From: Phycisphaerales bacterium
Lineage (GTDB): Bacteria; Planctomycetota; Phycisphaerae; Phycisphaerales; UBA1924
Assembly (NCBI GenBank): GCA_029212425.1
Contig: JARGNC010000016.1
Coordinates: 1 to 24,054 of the forward strand
DNA: 24,054 nucleotides
Direction of reading: 5' to 3'
A program made the position numbers and the translations under genes. How positions within the stretch are numbered: the first letter of the stretch is position 1; every line of letters begins with the position of its first letter. Below are positions 14,081-21,063 of this stretch, piece by piece. The notes beneath the pieces are model-generated. The model saw nothing but the letters and a program-made list of their open reading frames with translations. It did no database searches and was not told the DNA's origin.

Positions 14081-14806
14081 ATGAGTGTCCATGTACTGAG
14101 CGAGCGTTTGTTTGAAGCACTGATCGAAGGCAACCGATCCCAAGCTCGTTCCATCGTGAATGAACAGCTGAGCGAAGGGGTTACCCCAGAACTCATGCTG
14201 ACTGATCTGTTCTGGCCAACCTATGAGATGATCGACAAGCTTCATCGTGAAGACCAGATCTCAGCTCTTGCGTATAACCTTTCGACACGCTTGTTCCGCG
14301 TGCTTGTTGACCAGACCTCGCGTGCGTTGATCGCATCGTCGAATGCTGATCCGGTGAATCGTTCGGTGTTCGCGTGCTGTGGAACTTGCGAAGGTTCAGA
14401 GCTTGGCGCACAGATGGCGGTGGACCTGCTCGAAGCTGCGGGCTTTGGTGTTCGCTTCGCTGGTGGTGGGGTGCCACTCGACGAGGTGCGTCAGACTGTG
14501 CAAGAAAGCAAACCAGATGTGCTGTTGATGTTCTGCTCAAATCCTGCGGATCTTCCAGACATCCGTGTGATGATCGACTCGCTCCATGAGATCGGCGCAT
14601 GTCCAAACACGCAGATCGTGGTTGGTGGCGGTGTCTTCAACCGAGCGGAAGGCTTGGCTGAGGAAATCGGTGCGGACCTCTGGGCATCGCATCCGCTCGA
14701 ACTCGTTGACGCGATGATCGACGATGCAGAGATCCGCGCGACTCCAGCTCAGCGGACTGTCGGACGCACACGCAAAGCCCCAACCCCTGCAGCGAAAGCG
14801 GCTTGA
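14081..14806 (+). CDS. B12-binding-fold protein lacking the cobalamin-ligating histidine
   Basis: The product has 241 residues. The start is the ATG at 14081 with GAGG eight bases upstream. Residues about 7-85 form a four-helix cap like that of methionine synthase/CarH (LFEALIEGNRSQARSIVNE, then LFWPTYEMIDKLHRED). Residues about 94-215 form a Rossmann-like B12-binding domain (GTCEGSELGAQMAVDLLEAAG, split at 101-109 and 110-121; PDVLLMF; VVGGGVF; IGADLWASHP). Cobalamin proteins normally read EGDxHxxG here. This one reads EGSELG (104-109), two residues shorter and without the axial His. The light-sensing Wx9EH motif of CarH caps is also absent. It may be a signalling domain that binds cobalamin without His ligation, or binds something else. 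It has no DNA-binding domain; the tail is basic, Ala/Pro-rich and probably disordered. Confidence 0.85.
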   Translation: MSVHVLSERLFEALIEGNRSQARSIVNEQLSEGVTPELMLTDLFWPTYEMIDKLHREDQISALAYNLSTRLFRVLVDQTSRALIASSNADPVNRSVFACCGTCEGSELGAQMAVDLLEAAGFGVRFAGGGVPLDEVRQTVQESKPDVLLMFCSNPADLPDIRVMIDSLHEIGACPNTQIVVGGGVFNRAEGLAEEIGADLWASHPLELVDAMIDDAEIRATPAQRTVGRTRKAPTPAAKAA

Positions 14807-14846
14807 TCGGCATACCCGGTCAATAGACAAACAAATCTCTCTCCAG

Positions 14847-14885
14847 CCCTGCCCTCACTTGACCGGTGAAGGCAGGGTTTTCTTT
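14847..14885 (+). terminator. intrinsic terminator after the B12-fold gene
   Basis: CCCTGCC (14847-14853) pairs with GGCAGGG (14871-14877). An inner TCAC/GTGA stem (14855-14858 with 14866-14869) continues the helix after one mismatch. The run TTTTCTTT (14878-14885) follows directly. It is a strong rho-independent terminator 40 bases after the stop codon, and it separates this gene from the sigma factor operon. Confidence 0.9.
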
Positions 14886-14972
14886 GATTGGAGGTTCTGA
14901 AACCCAAAATGGGCAATTCCGAACCAATAGCGGCGTTTGGCTTAAAAATGATGCATCTCTTGGGTGCCATTC

Positions 14973-14981
14973 TGGTATAGT
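14973..14981 (+). promoter_or_regulatory. extended -10 promoter of the ECF sigma operon
   Basis: TGGTATAGT is an extended -10 (TATAGT at 14976-14981) without a recognisable -35. Transcription would start near 14988, giving a leader of about 29 bases with GGGAG at 15003-15007. It looks like a housekeeping promoter and not an autoregulated ECF one. Confidence 0.55.
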
Positions 14982-15016
14982 CGAGGGATAGGAACCCAAG
15001 TTGGGAGTGGTGTCGC

Positions 15017-15634
15017 ATGGATCGTGCAACTGAACGAGATCTGATTGAGCGGGCGATCGCTGGTGAGCGTGCCGCGGCGGGTGAGCTGATTAAGGCGCAC
15101 CAGCGTTCCGTGTACGGCTACATCCTGCGGATGTCCGGTCGTCACGAGATGGCAGAAGATGTCGTCCAAGAGGCGTTTGTTCGCGTGCTTGCAAACCTAC
15201 ACCGCTTTGATTTCCGCTTCCGATTTTCGACCTGGTTGTTCACGATCGCTCGCCGGTTGTACATGAACGCGGTTGCCAAATCGAAACCCGCTTACGACAC
15301 AGACTTCGTTGGATCCATGGGTGGCAAGGGCGGCATGCCCGACGCTTCGACCTACAGCGATGAGCGGTCTGTGACTGAGAAGGACGCGATCCAATCCGCG
15401 CTGATGCATCTATCTGTAGAGCAGCGTGAGATCATTGTGTTGTTCCATCAGATGGATTGGCCGATCGCGTTGATTGCTTCGCAGCTTGATATGCCTGAGG
15501 GTACAGTCAAGAGTCATCTGCATCGTGGTCGTCGTCGTTTGCGTGTGTTGTTTAAGGAGCATAAGCAGCTTGCATCGGTGTACCGGGATCACTTTGGTGG
15601 ACAGTTGAATGAATCCGACGAGGTGCTGGCATGA
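15017..15634 (+). CDS. ECF-type RNA polymerase sigma factor
   Basis: The product has 205 residues. Sigma region 2 spans about 26-92, with the core-binding helix MAEDVVQEAFVRV (45-57) and the promoter-melting segment FRFSTWLFTIARR (68-80). Region 4 spans about 125-178, with LSVEQREIIVLFH and the HTH IASQLDMPEGTVKSHLHRG (153-171). GGGAG nine bases upstream supports the ATG at 15017. The linker between the two domains (about 93-122) is Gly/Ser/Asp-rich and somewhat long. The stop overlaps the next start as ATGA, the normal sigma/anti-sigma arrangement. Its regulon and trigger are not visible. It belongs to the RpoE-like class of group IV sigma factors. Confidence 0.95.
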   Translation: MDRATERDLIERAIAGERAAAGELIKAHQRSVYGYILRMSGRHEMAEDVVQEAFVRVLANLHRFDFRFRFSTWLFTIARRLYMNAVAKSKPAYDTDFVGSMGGKGGMPDASTYSDERSVTEKDAIQSALMHLSVEQREIIVLFHQMDWPIALIASQLDMPEGTVKSHLHRGRRRLRVLFKEHKQLASVYRDHFGGQLNESDEVLA

Positions 15635-16449
15635 GCCGGGGATCGAGTGAGGATCAGTTTGGTCAGGAGCCGGTGGGTCGGATCCCGGAATCGTTGATCG
15701 ATGCCGCGCTTGATGGCGAGATCTGCGATCAGATGCAAGAAGAGATTGCGCATGCGCTCCGGTACGACCATACGCGCCGTGCTGAGTTGCTGGAAACCGC
15801 GGATGCGGTTCGTGCGCTGGGATTGAACGATATTCCGATGCCTGATATGCAGTGTGCGGTGCTCAATCGTCTGGATCAGCATGAACGATTTATCCCTCGC
15901 ACGATGCGACGCTGGGTGCGTACTGGTCGTCTCGCGATTGCGGCGGGATTGTTGCTTGGTTTGATGCTCATTGCAGGTCTGCAGAGCATGAATCCGAGAT
16001 TGGCAACCATCGGCGCGCAGTCCACCCCTGTGGATGATGTCGCGTGTGCGGTTGAAGAAGATACCCAGCGGGTCGCGACTGAGGTTCAATCTGGTGTTGG
16101 TCAGGTGCTTGCGAAGCTTTCACCGCTTGAGGGGATGCTTGCGACTCCTCGCACGACTGGGACGAAGTCCTTCGAGCTGACGGTGAATCGTCAGCGGATC
16201 CAGTTCACGGACAGCGATCTGATCGCACTTTCGGAGTCTGGGGTTCGTGCAGATACGCTTCGGGGTCAGTTCGCGTCGCGTCGGTATCCGAGCCGAGGTA
16301 TGTCGATGAGTCTGGTGTCATTCAGCGGCGAGCGTGGTCGGTTGCTCCCAAGCACCGGTGCTTCTGGGTTTGTGATTCTCCATTCGGAACGGACCGAACC
16401 AATTGTGCGAGAAACACTCCGTGAAGAACGCATCGCTGATCTCCCTTAA
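15631..16449 (+). CDS. putative membrane anti-sigma factor
   Basis: The product has 272 residues. The start overlaps the sigma factor stop (ATGA). A cytoplasmic N-terminal region (1-98) is acidic and helical (SLIDAALDGEICDQM and following), as in anti-sigma domains. One transmembrane helix follows (LAIAAGLLLGLMLIAGL, about 101-117), then an exported C-terminal region of about 150 residues. The zinc-finger signature HxxxCxxC of ZAS-type anti-sigmas is missing. The assignment therefore rests on position, coupling and topology rather than a motif. The external part may sense or bind an envelope partner, possibly the product of the next gene. It is the likely inhibitor of the upstream ECF factor; this is inferred. 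Confidence 0.75.
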   Translation: MSRGSSEDQFGQEPVGRIPESLIDAALDGEICDQMQEEIAHALRYDHTRRAELLETADAVRALGLNDIPMPDMQCAVLNRLDQHERFIPRTMRRWVRTGRLAIAAGLLLGLMLIAGLQSMNPRLATIGAQSTPVDDVACAVEEDTQRVATEVQSGVGQVLAKLSPLEGMLATPRTTGTKSFELTVNRQRIQFTDSDLIALSESGVRADTLRGQFASRRYPSRGMSMSLVSFSGERGRLLPSTGASGFVILHSERTEPIVRETLREERIADLP

Positions 16450-16452
16450 CTG

Positions 16453-16458
16453 TATATT
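16453..16458 (+). promoter_or_regulatory. -10-like hexamer before the third gene of the sigma cluster
   Basis: TATATT ends seven bases before the ATG at 16466 and just after the anti-sigma stop. No Shine-Dalgarno sequence lies in between. It could start a leaderless internal transcript in addition to read-through from the sigma promoter. Confidence 0.35.
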
Positions 16459-16465
16459 CCGTTGT

Positions 16466-18073
16466 ATGAATGCTGTATCGCTCCGAAGTGTGCTGGTGTT
16501 GTGCGTGCTGGTTTCGAGTGCGTTGTCGTTGACTGCTCGAGCGGGCGATCGGTATGGGGATGCGATCTGGGGTGAGCTCGATTCGTATCCGTCTGATATT
16601 GACATGGTCGCGGTGATGGAGAATCCCGCGGAGCATCTGCTGAGTGATGCGGGGGTGTCTTCACGATCGTTGCTCGCATCTATGGGGGTGTTCGGGAAGA
16701 CGAAGCAGGCGCTTGGTGCGCTTGGCGCGTTGTTTGAGACAGATGCGGATGGGGTCATCGAGGAGTTTTTGTCCGGACGCGTGGTGGTCTGTGTGGACTC
16801 GATCTTTGAACACTCGGACAACCCGCTGAACCTGATGCTCTCTGCGGATTCCAACTGGGTCGTGATGGCAGAGGTGGACGATGAAGCGGTGGGGGGGCTT
16901 CGCAAAAAGCTTCGTCCAGTTGCGCGAGAACTGGTGGGCGGAGTCGCGGTATACGGCATCGAGCAAGGCCGGTACGCGTTGGTGATCCTGAGCAAGAAGA
17001 ACGGGCACTCGAGGGTGATGCTGAGCCCCAAAGCTGGACGAGGATTGCTTGAACGCGTGTTGATCTCGATTGGGAAAGAGCAGGGTAAAGGACAGCCAAT
17101 CACGCCTTCGTGGGAGCACGGCAGGGATTGGATGCTCGCGATACGCCTTCGGGTGGATACAACACTCGATCGTATGTGGGGACTCGATGGGATCGAACAA
17201 TCCAAAGCGAGCACGCATGTGCGGATCTTTGCGGGTGCGACAGATGAGGGATTCGAGGTATCGCTCGCGCTCCCGATGCGTGGATCTGTGGTCGATGGGC
17301 GAGCGCCGATTGGTCTGTTGAGTGGTCTCGGGGATGACATCGTGCTCGCGATGGCAACCTCAGCGGTGATTCAGCTTGAGATGGATCAAGAGAGGGGGCT
17401 CTCGATCAGAATCCGCGAGGGGGAAACGAATCAAAGCGAGAATGTGCTCGACCCCAGGGGTGCGATGATTGTGTTCAATCGGACGGACGCGGGGAGCTTG
17501 GGTGGTGCTGAGCCGATGGGGATGACAGTGCTTTCGGTGTTTGATGAAAGCGGGGTGGATGCGAAATCAATGGACGGGCTGATAGAACCGATGCTGCTGA
17601 ATCAATCGAGCGGGCTGCGTGTTCTTGGAGCAACCAACCCTCGTATGTACGGCGGGATGTTCCCCAATGCGATCCGATCTCATGAGGTGGTTGATGCGGA
17701 TGACATACTGACGAGGGTGTCCTGGAAGACGACCAAACGGTCCGCGTCGTCGGATCTGATTTTCAGTCTCGGAGGTGAATCCGTGGTGACGAGTCAGCGG
17801 GTCCGAGGGCTCGACGAGGTGGTTTCCGCGATGGATGCGATCGGTGCGATGGACAGCGGGATTGGTGCTGGAGAAGTTGGCGGGAATCATGCTGGGAGTT
17901 CGGTGCTGTTGAGCGGGTTCTTGCGGGTCGATGCGTTGCTTGAATCCATGCTGGAGACTCAGAACCTGCTTTCCAAGGAGATGCTGTCGATTGTGGATCG
18001 GGTGGAGTGGCAGGTGGTTCAAGACGAGGGCGTGATGCGGGGGAATGTCGTCTTTGTCAAGAGTCTTGATTAG
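16466..18073 (+). CDS. secreted protein of unknown function in the sigma cluster
   Basis: The product has 535 residues. The ATG at 16466 is chosen because it opens a clean signal peptide (MNAVSLRSVLVLCVLVSSAL, cleavage after ARA near residue 27). The earlier in-frame ATG at 16403 lies inside the anti-sigma gene. The mature protein shows no membrane helix and no enzyme motif I recognise. It has alternating short strands and helices with repeated GxxxxxL patterns (VVVCVDSIFEH, WVVMAEVDDEAVGGLRKK), somewhat like proteins that assess a substrate in the periplasm. The gene follows the anti-sigma gene by 16 bases, in the same direction. A link to the envelope stress signal handled by the sigma/anti-sigma pair is plausible but inferred. 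Confidence 0.8.
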   Translation: MNAVSLRSVLVLCVLVSSALSLTARAGDRYGDAIWGELDSYPSDIDMVAVMENPAEHLLSDAGVSSRSLLASMGVFGKTKQALGALGALFETDADGVIEEFLSGRVVVCVDSIFEHSDNPLNLMLSADSNWVVMAEVDDEAVGGLRKKLRPVARELVGGVAVYGIEQGRYALVILSKKNGHSRVMLSPKAGRGLLERVLISIGKEQGKGQPITPSWEHGRDWMLAIRLRVDTTLDRMWGLDGIEQSKASTHVRIFAGATDEGFEVSLALPMRGSVVDGRAPIGLLSGLGDDIVLAMATSAVIQLEMDQERGLSIRIREGETNQSENVLDPRGAMIVFNRTDAGSLGGAEPMGMTVLSVFDESGVDAKSMDGLIEPMLLNQSSGLRVLGATNPRMYGGMFPNAIRSHEVVDADDILTRVSWKTTKRSASSDLIFSLGGESVVTSQRVRGLDEVVSAMDAIGAMDSGIGAGEVGGNHAGSSVLLSGFLRVDALLESMLETQNLLSKEMLSIVDRVEWQVVQDEGVMRGNVVFVKSLD

Positions 18074-18148
18074 ATGAGTTGATGCGGGTTTGGGACGAGT
18101 TTGATGTTGGGTGGGGGGAAATCAACCGACCTTTGTTGTTGGTGGGTC

Positions 18149-18154
18149 TAGACT
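18149..18154 (+). promoter_or_regulatory. -10-like hexamer for typA
   Basis: TAGACT sits inside the decamer TAGACTTGGG, which is identical to that before the solute-binding protein gene (10356-10365). Transcription would start near 18161. There is no -35 at the normal distance. Confidence 0.3.
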
Positions 18155-18214
18155 TGGGACCTGAGATTCGGCGGTAGCCGAGTCGGAATGCAGCATCAGA
18201 AACCGGAACCACCA

Positions 18215-20119
18215 ATGCCATCTGAAACCACCACAATTACGACTCTTCGTAATGTCGCGATCATCGCACACGTCGACCACGGCAAGACCACGCTCGTCGA
18301 TAACCTCCTCAAACAATCCGGCAACTTCCGGAGCGGTGAACTCGAAAAACTCGAAGGTGGTCAGCATGGGTTGATCATGGACTCGGGAGATCTCGAACGC
18401 GAACGCGGGATCACTATTCTTTCAAAGAACTGCGCGGTTGAATACCACGATCTCAAGGGGATCGACTATCGGATCAACATCATCGACACCCCAGGTCACG
18501 CGGACTTCGGTGGCGAGGTCGAGCGTGTGCTGCGTATGGCGGATGGTTGCTTGCTCGTCGTTGATGCGTACGAGGGGCCGATGCCTCAGACTCGGTTCGT
18601 GCTCGGCAAGGCGCTCGAAGCGGGACTCAAGCCTGTCGTGATTGTCAACAAGTGTGATCGTCCCGATGGTGATCCGGATCGCGTGATCGGCGAAGTGTTT
18701 GATCTGCTTGTTGCTCTTGGCGCCGAGGACGACATCCTCGACTTCCCGGTTGTGTACGCATCCGCACGCGATGGTTGGGCGGTCGATGAATGGGACGGGG
18801 AAACCAAAGGCACGGACCTTCGTCCTGTCTTTGAAGCGATCACGCACCATATCCCGCATCCGGATGTGTACCTTGAAAAACCACTGCGCATGCAGATCAC
18901 AACCCTCGCGTTCTCCGAGTATGTCGGACGAATCGGGATCGGTCGCGTGACGCAGGGGACGGTTCGTGTGGGTCAGCCGATCGCGTTGGTGAAGCAAGAT
19001 TCGGAAGGCAATGTCACCACGAAGAAAGCGAAGGTCGTGACCCTCCAAGGATTCAAGGGGCTCGGCAAGCACAACGCTGAATCGATCGGCGCAGGTGATC
19101 TGTGTTCGATCTCAGGGATCGAGGGGTTGGACATTGGTGATACGATCTGTGATCCGGACCATCCGGATCCGATGGAGCGGGTGGTCATTGATGAACCGAC
19201 GATCTCGATGGTGTTCCGTGTGAATGATTCGCCGTTCTCTGGGAACGAGGGCGAATATGTCACCTCGCGTCAGATCCGCACGCGATTGGAACGCGAGCTT
19301 GAGCACAATGTAGCGCTCGCGGTTTCGCCTGGCCGTTCGATGGATGAGTTCATCGTTTCGGGTCGAGGTGTGTTGCACCTCGGGATTCTGCTCGAGACCA
19401 TGCGACGCGAAGGGTACGAACTCGCGGTTGGGCGCCCGATCGTGATCGAGAAAGAGATCGACGGCGTCAAGTGTGAACCAGTCGAAGAGCTTGTGGTTGA
19501 TACCCCTGACACCAGTGTCGGAGGGGTGATGCAGCTCGTTGGTGAACGCAAAGGTGAGATCGTAAAGGTCGAACCAAGAGGTGATGGGATGACACACTGT
19601 GTGTTCGAGATTACATCTCGCGCGTTGATCGGATTGCGAGGACGCATCCTGACAGCGACTCAGGGTGAGGGCATCATGCACCACACCTTCCTCAAGTTTG
19701 TTCCGGTGACTGGCGATCGTCCTGTTCGTCACCTTGGTGTGTTGATCGCATCGGAGACAGGTCCGGTAACCGCGTACGCGGCGGAACTGCTGCACGAGCG
19801 CGGCGTGCTGTTCGTGCGTCCTGGTGACAAGGTGTACGCAGGTCAGGTGATCGGTGAAGCGAATCGCAACACGGATCTGACGGTCAACATCGCTCGACAG
19901 AAGAAACTCGACAACATGCGTGTTGCGAATAAAGAAGCGACTGTGACGCTCAAAGCGCCGCGGGATATCTCTCTTGAGCAAGCGCTGGAGTACATCGAAG
20001 AAGACGAGCTGGTTGAACTCACACCGACCATGGTTCGGCTCCGCAAGGTGAACCTGAGCGAGTCAGTACGCAAGCGGGATGCTCGCATCGCAAAGAGCAA
20101 AGCGCTGGCAGAAGATTGA
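18215..20119 (+). CDS. typA: translational GTPase TypA/BipA
   Basis: The product has 634 residues from the ATG at 18215, which has GGAA six bases upstream. An in-frame ATG at 18188 would add nine residues and has GGA directly against it. GTPase motifs, numbered from 18188: G1 AHVDHGKTT (27-35), G2-type RGITIL (73-78), G3 DTPGHADFGG (100-109), G4 NKCD (154-157). The EF-G-like domains III/V and the BipA-specific C-terminal domain follow (LHLGILLETMRREGYEL, then ERKGEIVKVE, GLRGRILTATQGEG and the closing DELVELTP region). It binds the ribosome, and in other bacteria it aids 50S assembly and growth under stress or cold. Codon use is more C-ending than in neighbours, as expected for good expression. 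It is monocistronic. Confidence 0.98.
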   Translation: MPSETTTITTLRNVAIIAHVDHGKTTLVDNLLKQSGNFRSGELEKLEGGQHGLIMDSGDLERERGITILSKNCAVEYHDLKGIDYRINIIDTPGHADFGGEVERVLRMADGCLLVVDAYEGPMPQTRFVLGKALEAGLKPVVIVNKCDRPDGDPDRVIGEVFDLLVALGAEDDILDFPVVYASARDGWAVDEWDGETKGTDLRPVFEAITHHIPHPDVYLEKPLRMQITTLAFSEYVGRIGIGRVTQGTVRVGQPIALVKQDSEGNVTTKKAKVVTLQGFKGLGKHNAESIGAGDLCSISGIEGLDIGDTICDPDHPDPMERVVIDEPTISMVFRVNDSPFSGNEGEYVTSRQIRTRLERELEHNVALAVSPGRSMDEFIVSGRGVLHLGILLETMRREGYELAVGRPIVIEKEIDGVKCEPVEELVVDTPDTSVGGVMQLVGERKGEIVKVEPRGDGMTHCVFEITSRALIGLRGRILTATQGEGIMHHTFLKFVPVTGDRPVRHLGVLIASETGPVTAYAAELLHERGVLFVRPGDKVYAGQVIGEANRNTDLTVNIARQKKLDNMRVANKEATVTLKAPRDISLEQALEYIEEDELVELTPTMVRLRKVNLSESVRKRDARIAKSKALAED

Positions 20120-20193
20120 CGCGAAATGCGTTGATTGAACAGATTGGTATTGATGCTTTTCCCCCAGTATTCGGGCACTTTTTGAGAGTGTTC

Positions 20194-20222
20194 TTGCATT
20201 TCAATTCGAGAACAACTACATT
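20194..20222 (+). promoter_or_regulatory. sigma-70-like promoter for the secreted cysteine-rich protein gene
   Basis: TTGCAT (20194-20199) and TACATT (20217-20222) are spaced by exactly 17 bases. Transcription would start near 20229, giving a leader of about 29 bases that ends in the GGGAG ribosome-binding site at 20247-20251. Confidence 0.5.
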
Positions 20223-20257
20223 GTTGTCGATTTCTACTACATTTCAGGGAGATTCCA

Positions 20258-21013
20258 GTGCTACGAAATGCAAAAATCGGTGTGTTGTTGATCGGTCTTT
20301 GTACCAGCGCACTCTCAGCTCAAATTCAAATAGGTCCTCCGATCAAGCTCCCTATTTCGGGGTGTCCGGATGACTGTGTTCCTGCTGATCCGGACCCGTG
20401 CTGCGATGCTGGGCCGTTGACATGCACTCGTGTAGATTTCGGTCCATACTTTGAATCGTTTGGCACCGAGGTGCAAATCAAACACCGGATTGAGTGCGAG
20501 CATTGTCTTGAGAACTGCCCGTGTTGTCCTGTGTTGTCTGCGCCTGAGGATTGTGCTCGGTGCTGGGAAATCGCGCCTCGTGATTGTGGTCCATACGACA
20601 TCCCTTTGCTGTTCATTGAGACAGTGAATGTCGATCTTTCTAACCTGCTGCAGGTTTCGTTGTCCCAAGCTCAAGTTGCTGCGATGAAGGGGTTGCTGAG
20701 TTCGATGGTCGGCGCGATTGATGGTCGTTTGTTCGAGTTCACTGCTGATTGTGGGTTTGAGCCAATCTATCCCTGTTCAAGCGGGGTCTGGAGCGAGCCG
20801 TTTATTGCGTACAACATGGACAGGAAAGTCCGGATCGATCACGAGTGGTACTCGAGCGGGATCTGGATCAAAAGTTGTGCTCCCCAGTATTGTCCAACCG
20901 ACGGTATGAACTGGGAAACCCAGTGCAATAGCGACAGCTCGATCGCGACCGCGAAGAAGTATGACCGTCAATCCTGTGGTGTGATCAATTACGAAATCCC
21001 GTGTGGCGACTGA
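20258..21013 (+). CDS. secreted cysteine-rich protein of unknown function
   Basis: The product has 251 residues. The start is GTG at 20258 with GGGAG six bases upstream. A signal peptide is clear (AKIGVLLIGLCTSALSA, cleavage near residue 21). The mature part has 20 cysteines, an even number, clustered mainly in the first 90 residues (GCPDDC, DPCCD, CEHC, CPCC, CARC), with six more near the C-terminus. This suggests extensive disulfide bonding outside the cytoplasm, or a metal site. A hydrophobic helical segment (VDLSNLLQVSLSQAQVAAM) lies in the middle. I do not recognise the family. It is followed after 50 bases by another secreted protein, probably on the same transcript. Confidence 0.8.
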   Translation: MLRNAKIGVLLIGLCTSALSAQIQIGPPIKLPISGCPDDCVPADPDPCCDAGPLTCTRVDFGPYFESFGTEVQIKHRIECEHCLENCPCCPVLSAPEDCARCWEIAPRDCGPYDIPLLFIETVNVDLSNLLQVSLSQAQVAAMKGLLSSMVGAIDGRLFEFTADCGFEPIYPCSSGVWSEPFIAYNMDRKVRIDHEWYSSGIWIKSCAPQYCPTDGMNWETQCNSDSSIATAKKYDRQSCGVINYEIPCGD

Positions 21014-21063
21014 TAATCGCAACTCGTTCGAAGAAACCTTTACCAAGAAAGCACACGAAGAAC

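Noticed and set aside
14991..15014. GGAAC-16-GTC, an ECF-type promoter match just before the sigma factor gene
   Set aside because: It would start transcription inside the sigma factor coding region, ahead of an intact region 2. The extended -10 at 14973-14981 fits better.
19112..19981. Open minus-strand frame of 289 codons inside typA
   Set aside because: It is antisense to a perfectly conserved essential-type GTPase and has no recognisable domain.
20119..20131. ACGC-5-GCGT hairpin right after typA
   Set aside because: The stem is only four pairs and there is no T-run. It does not qualify as a terminator.
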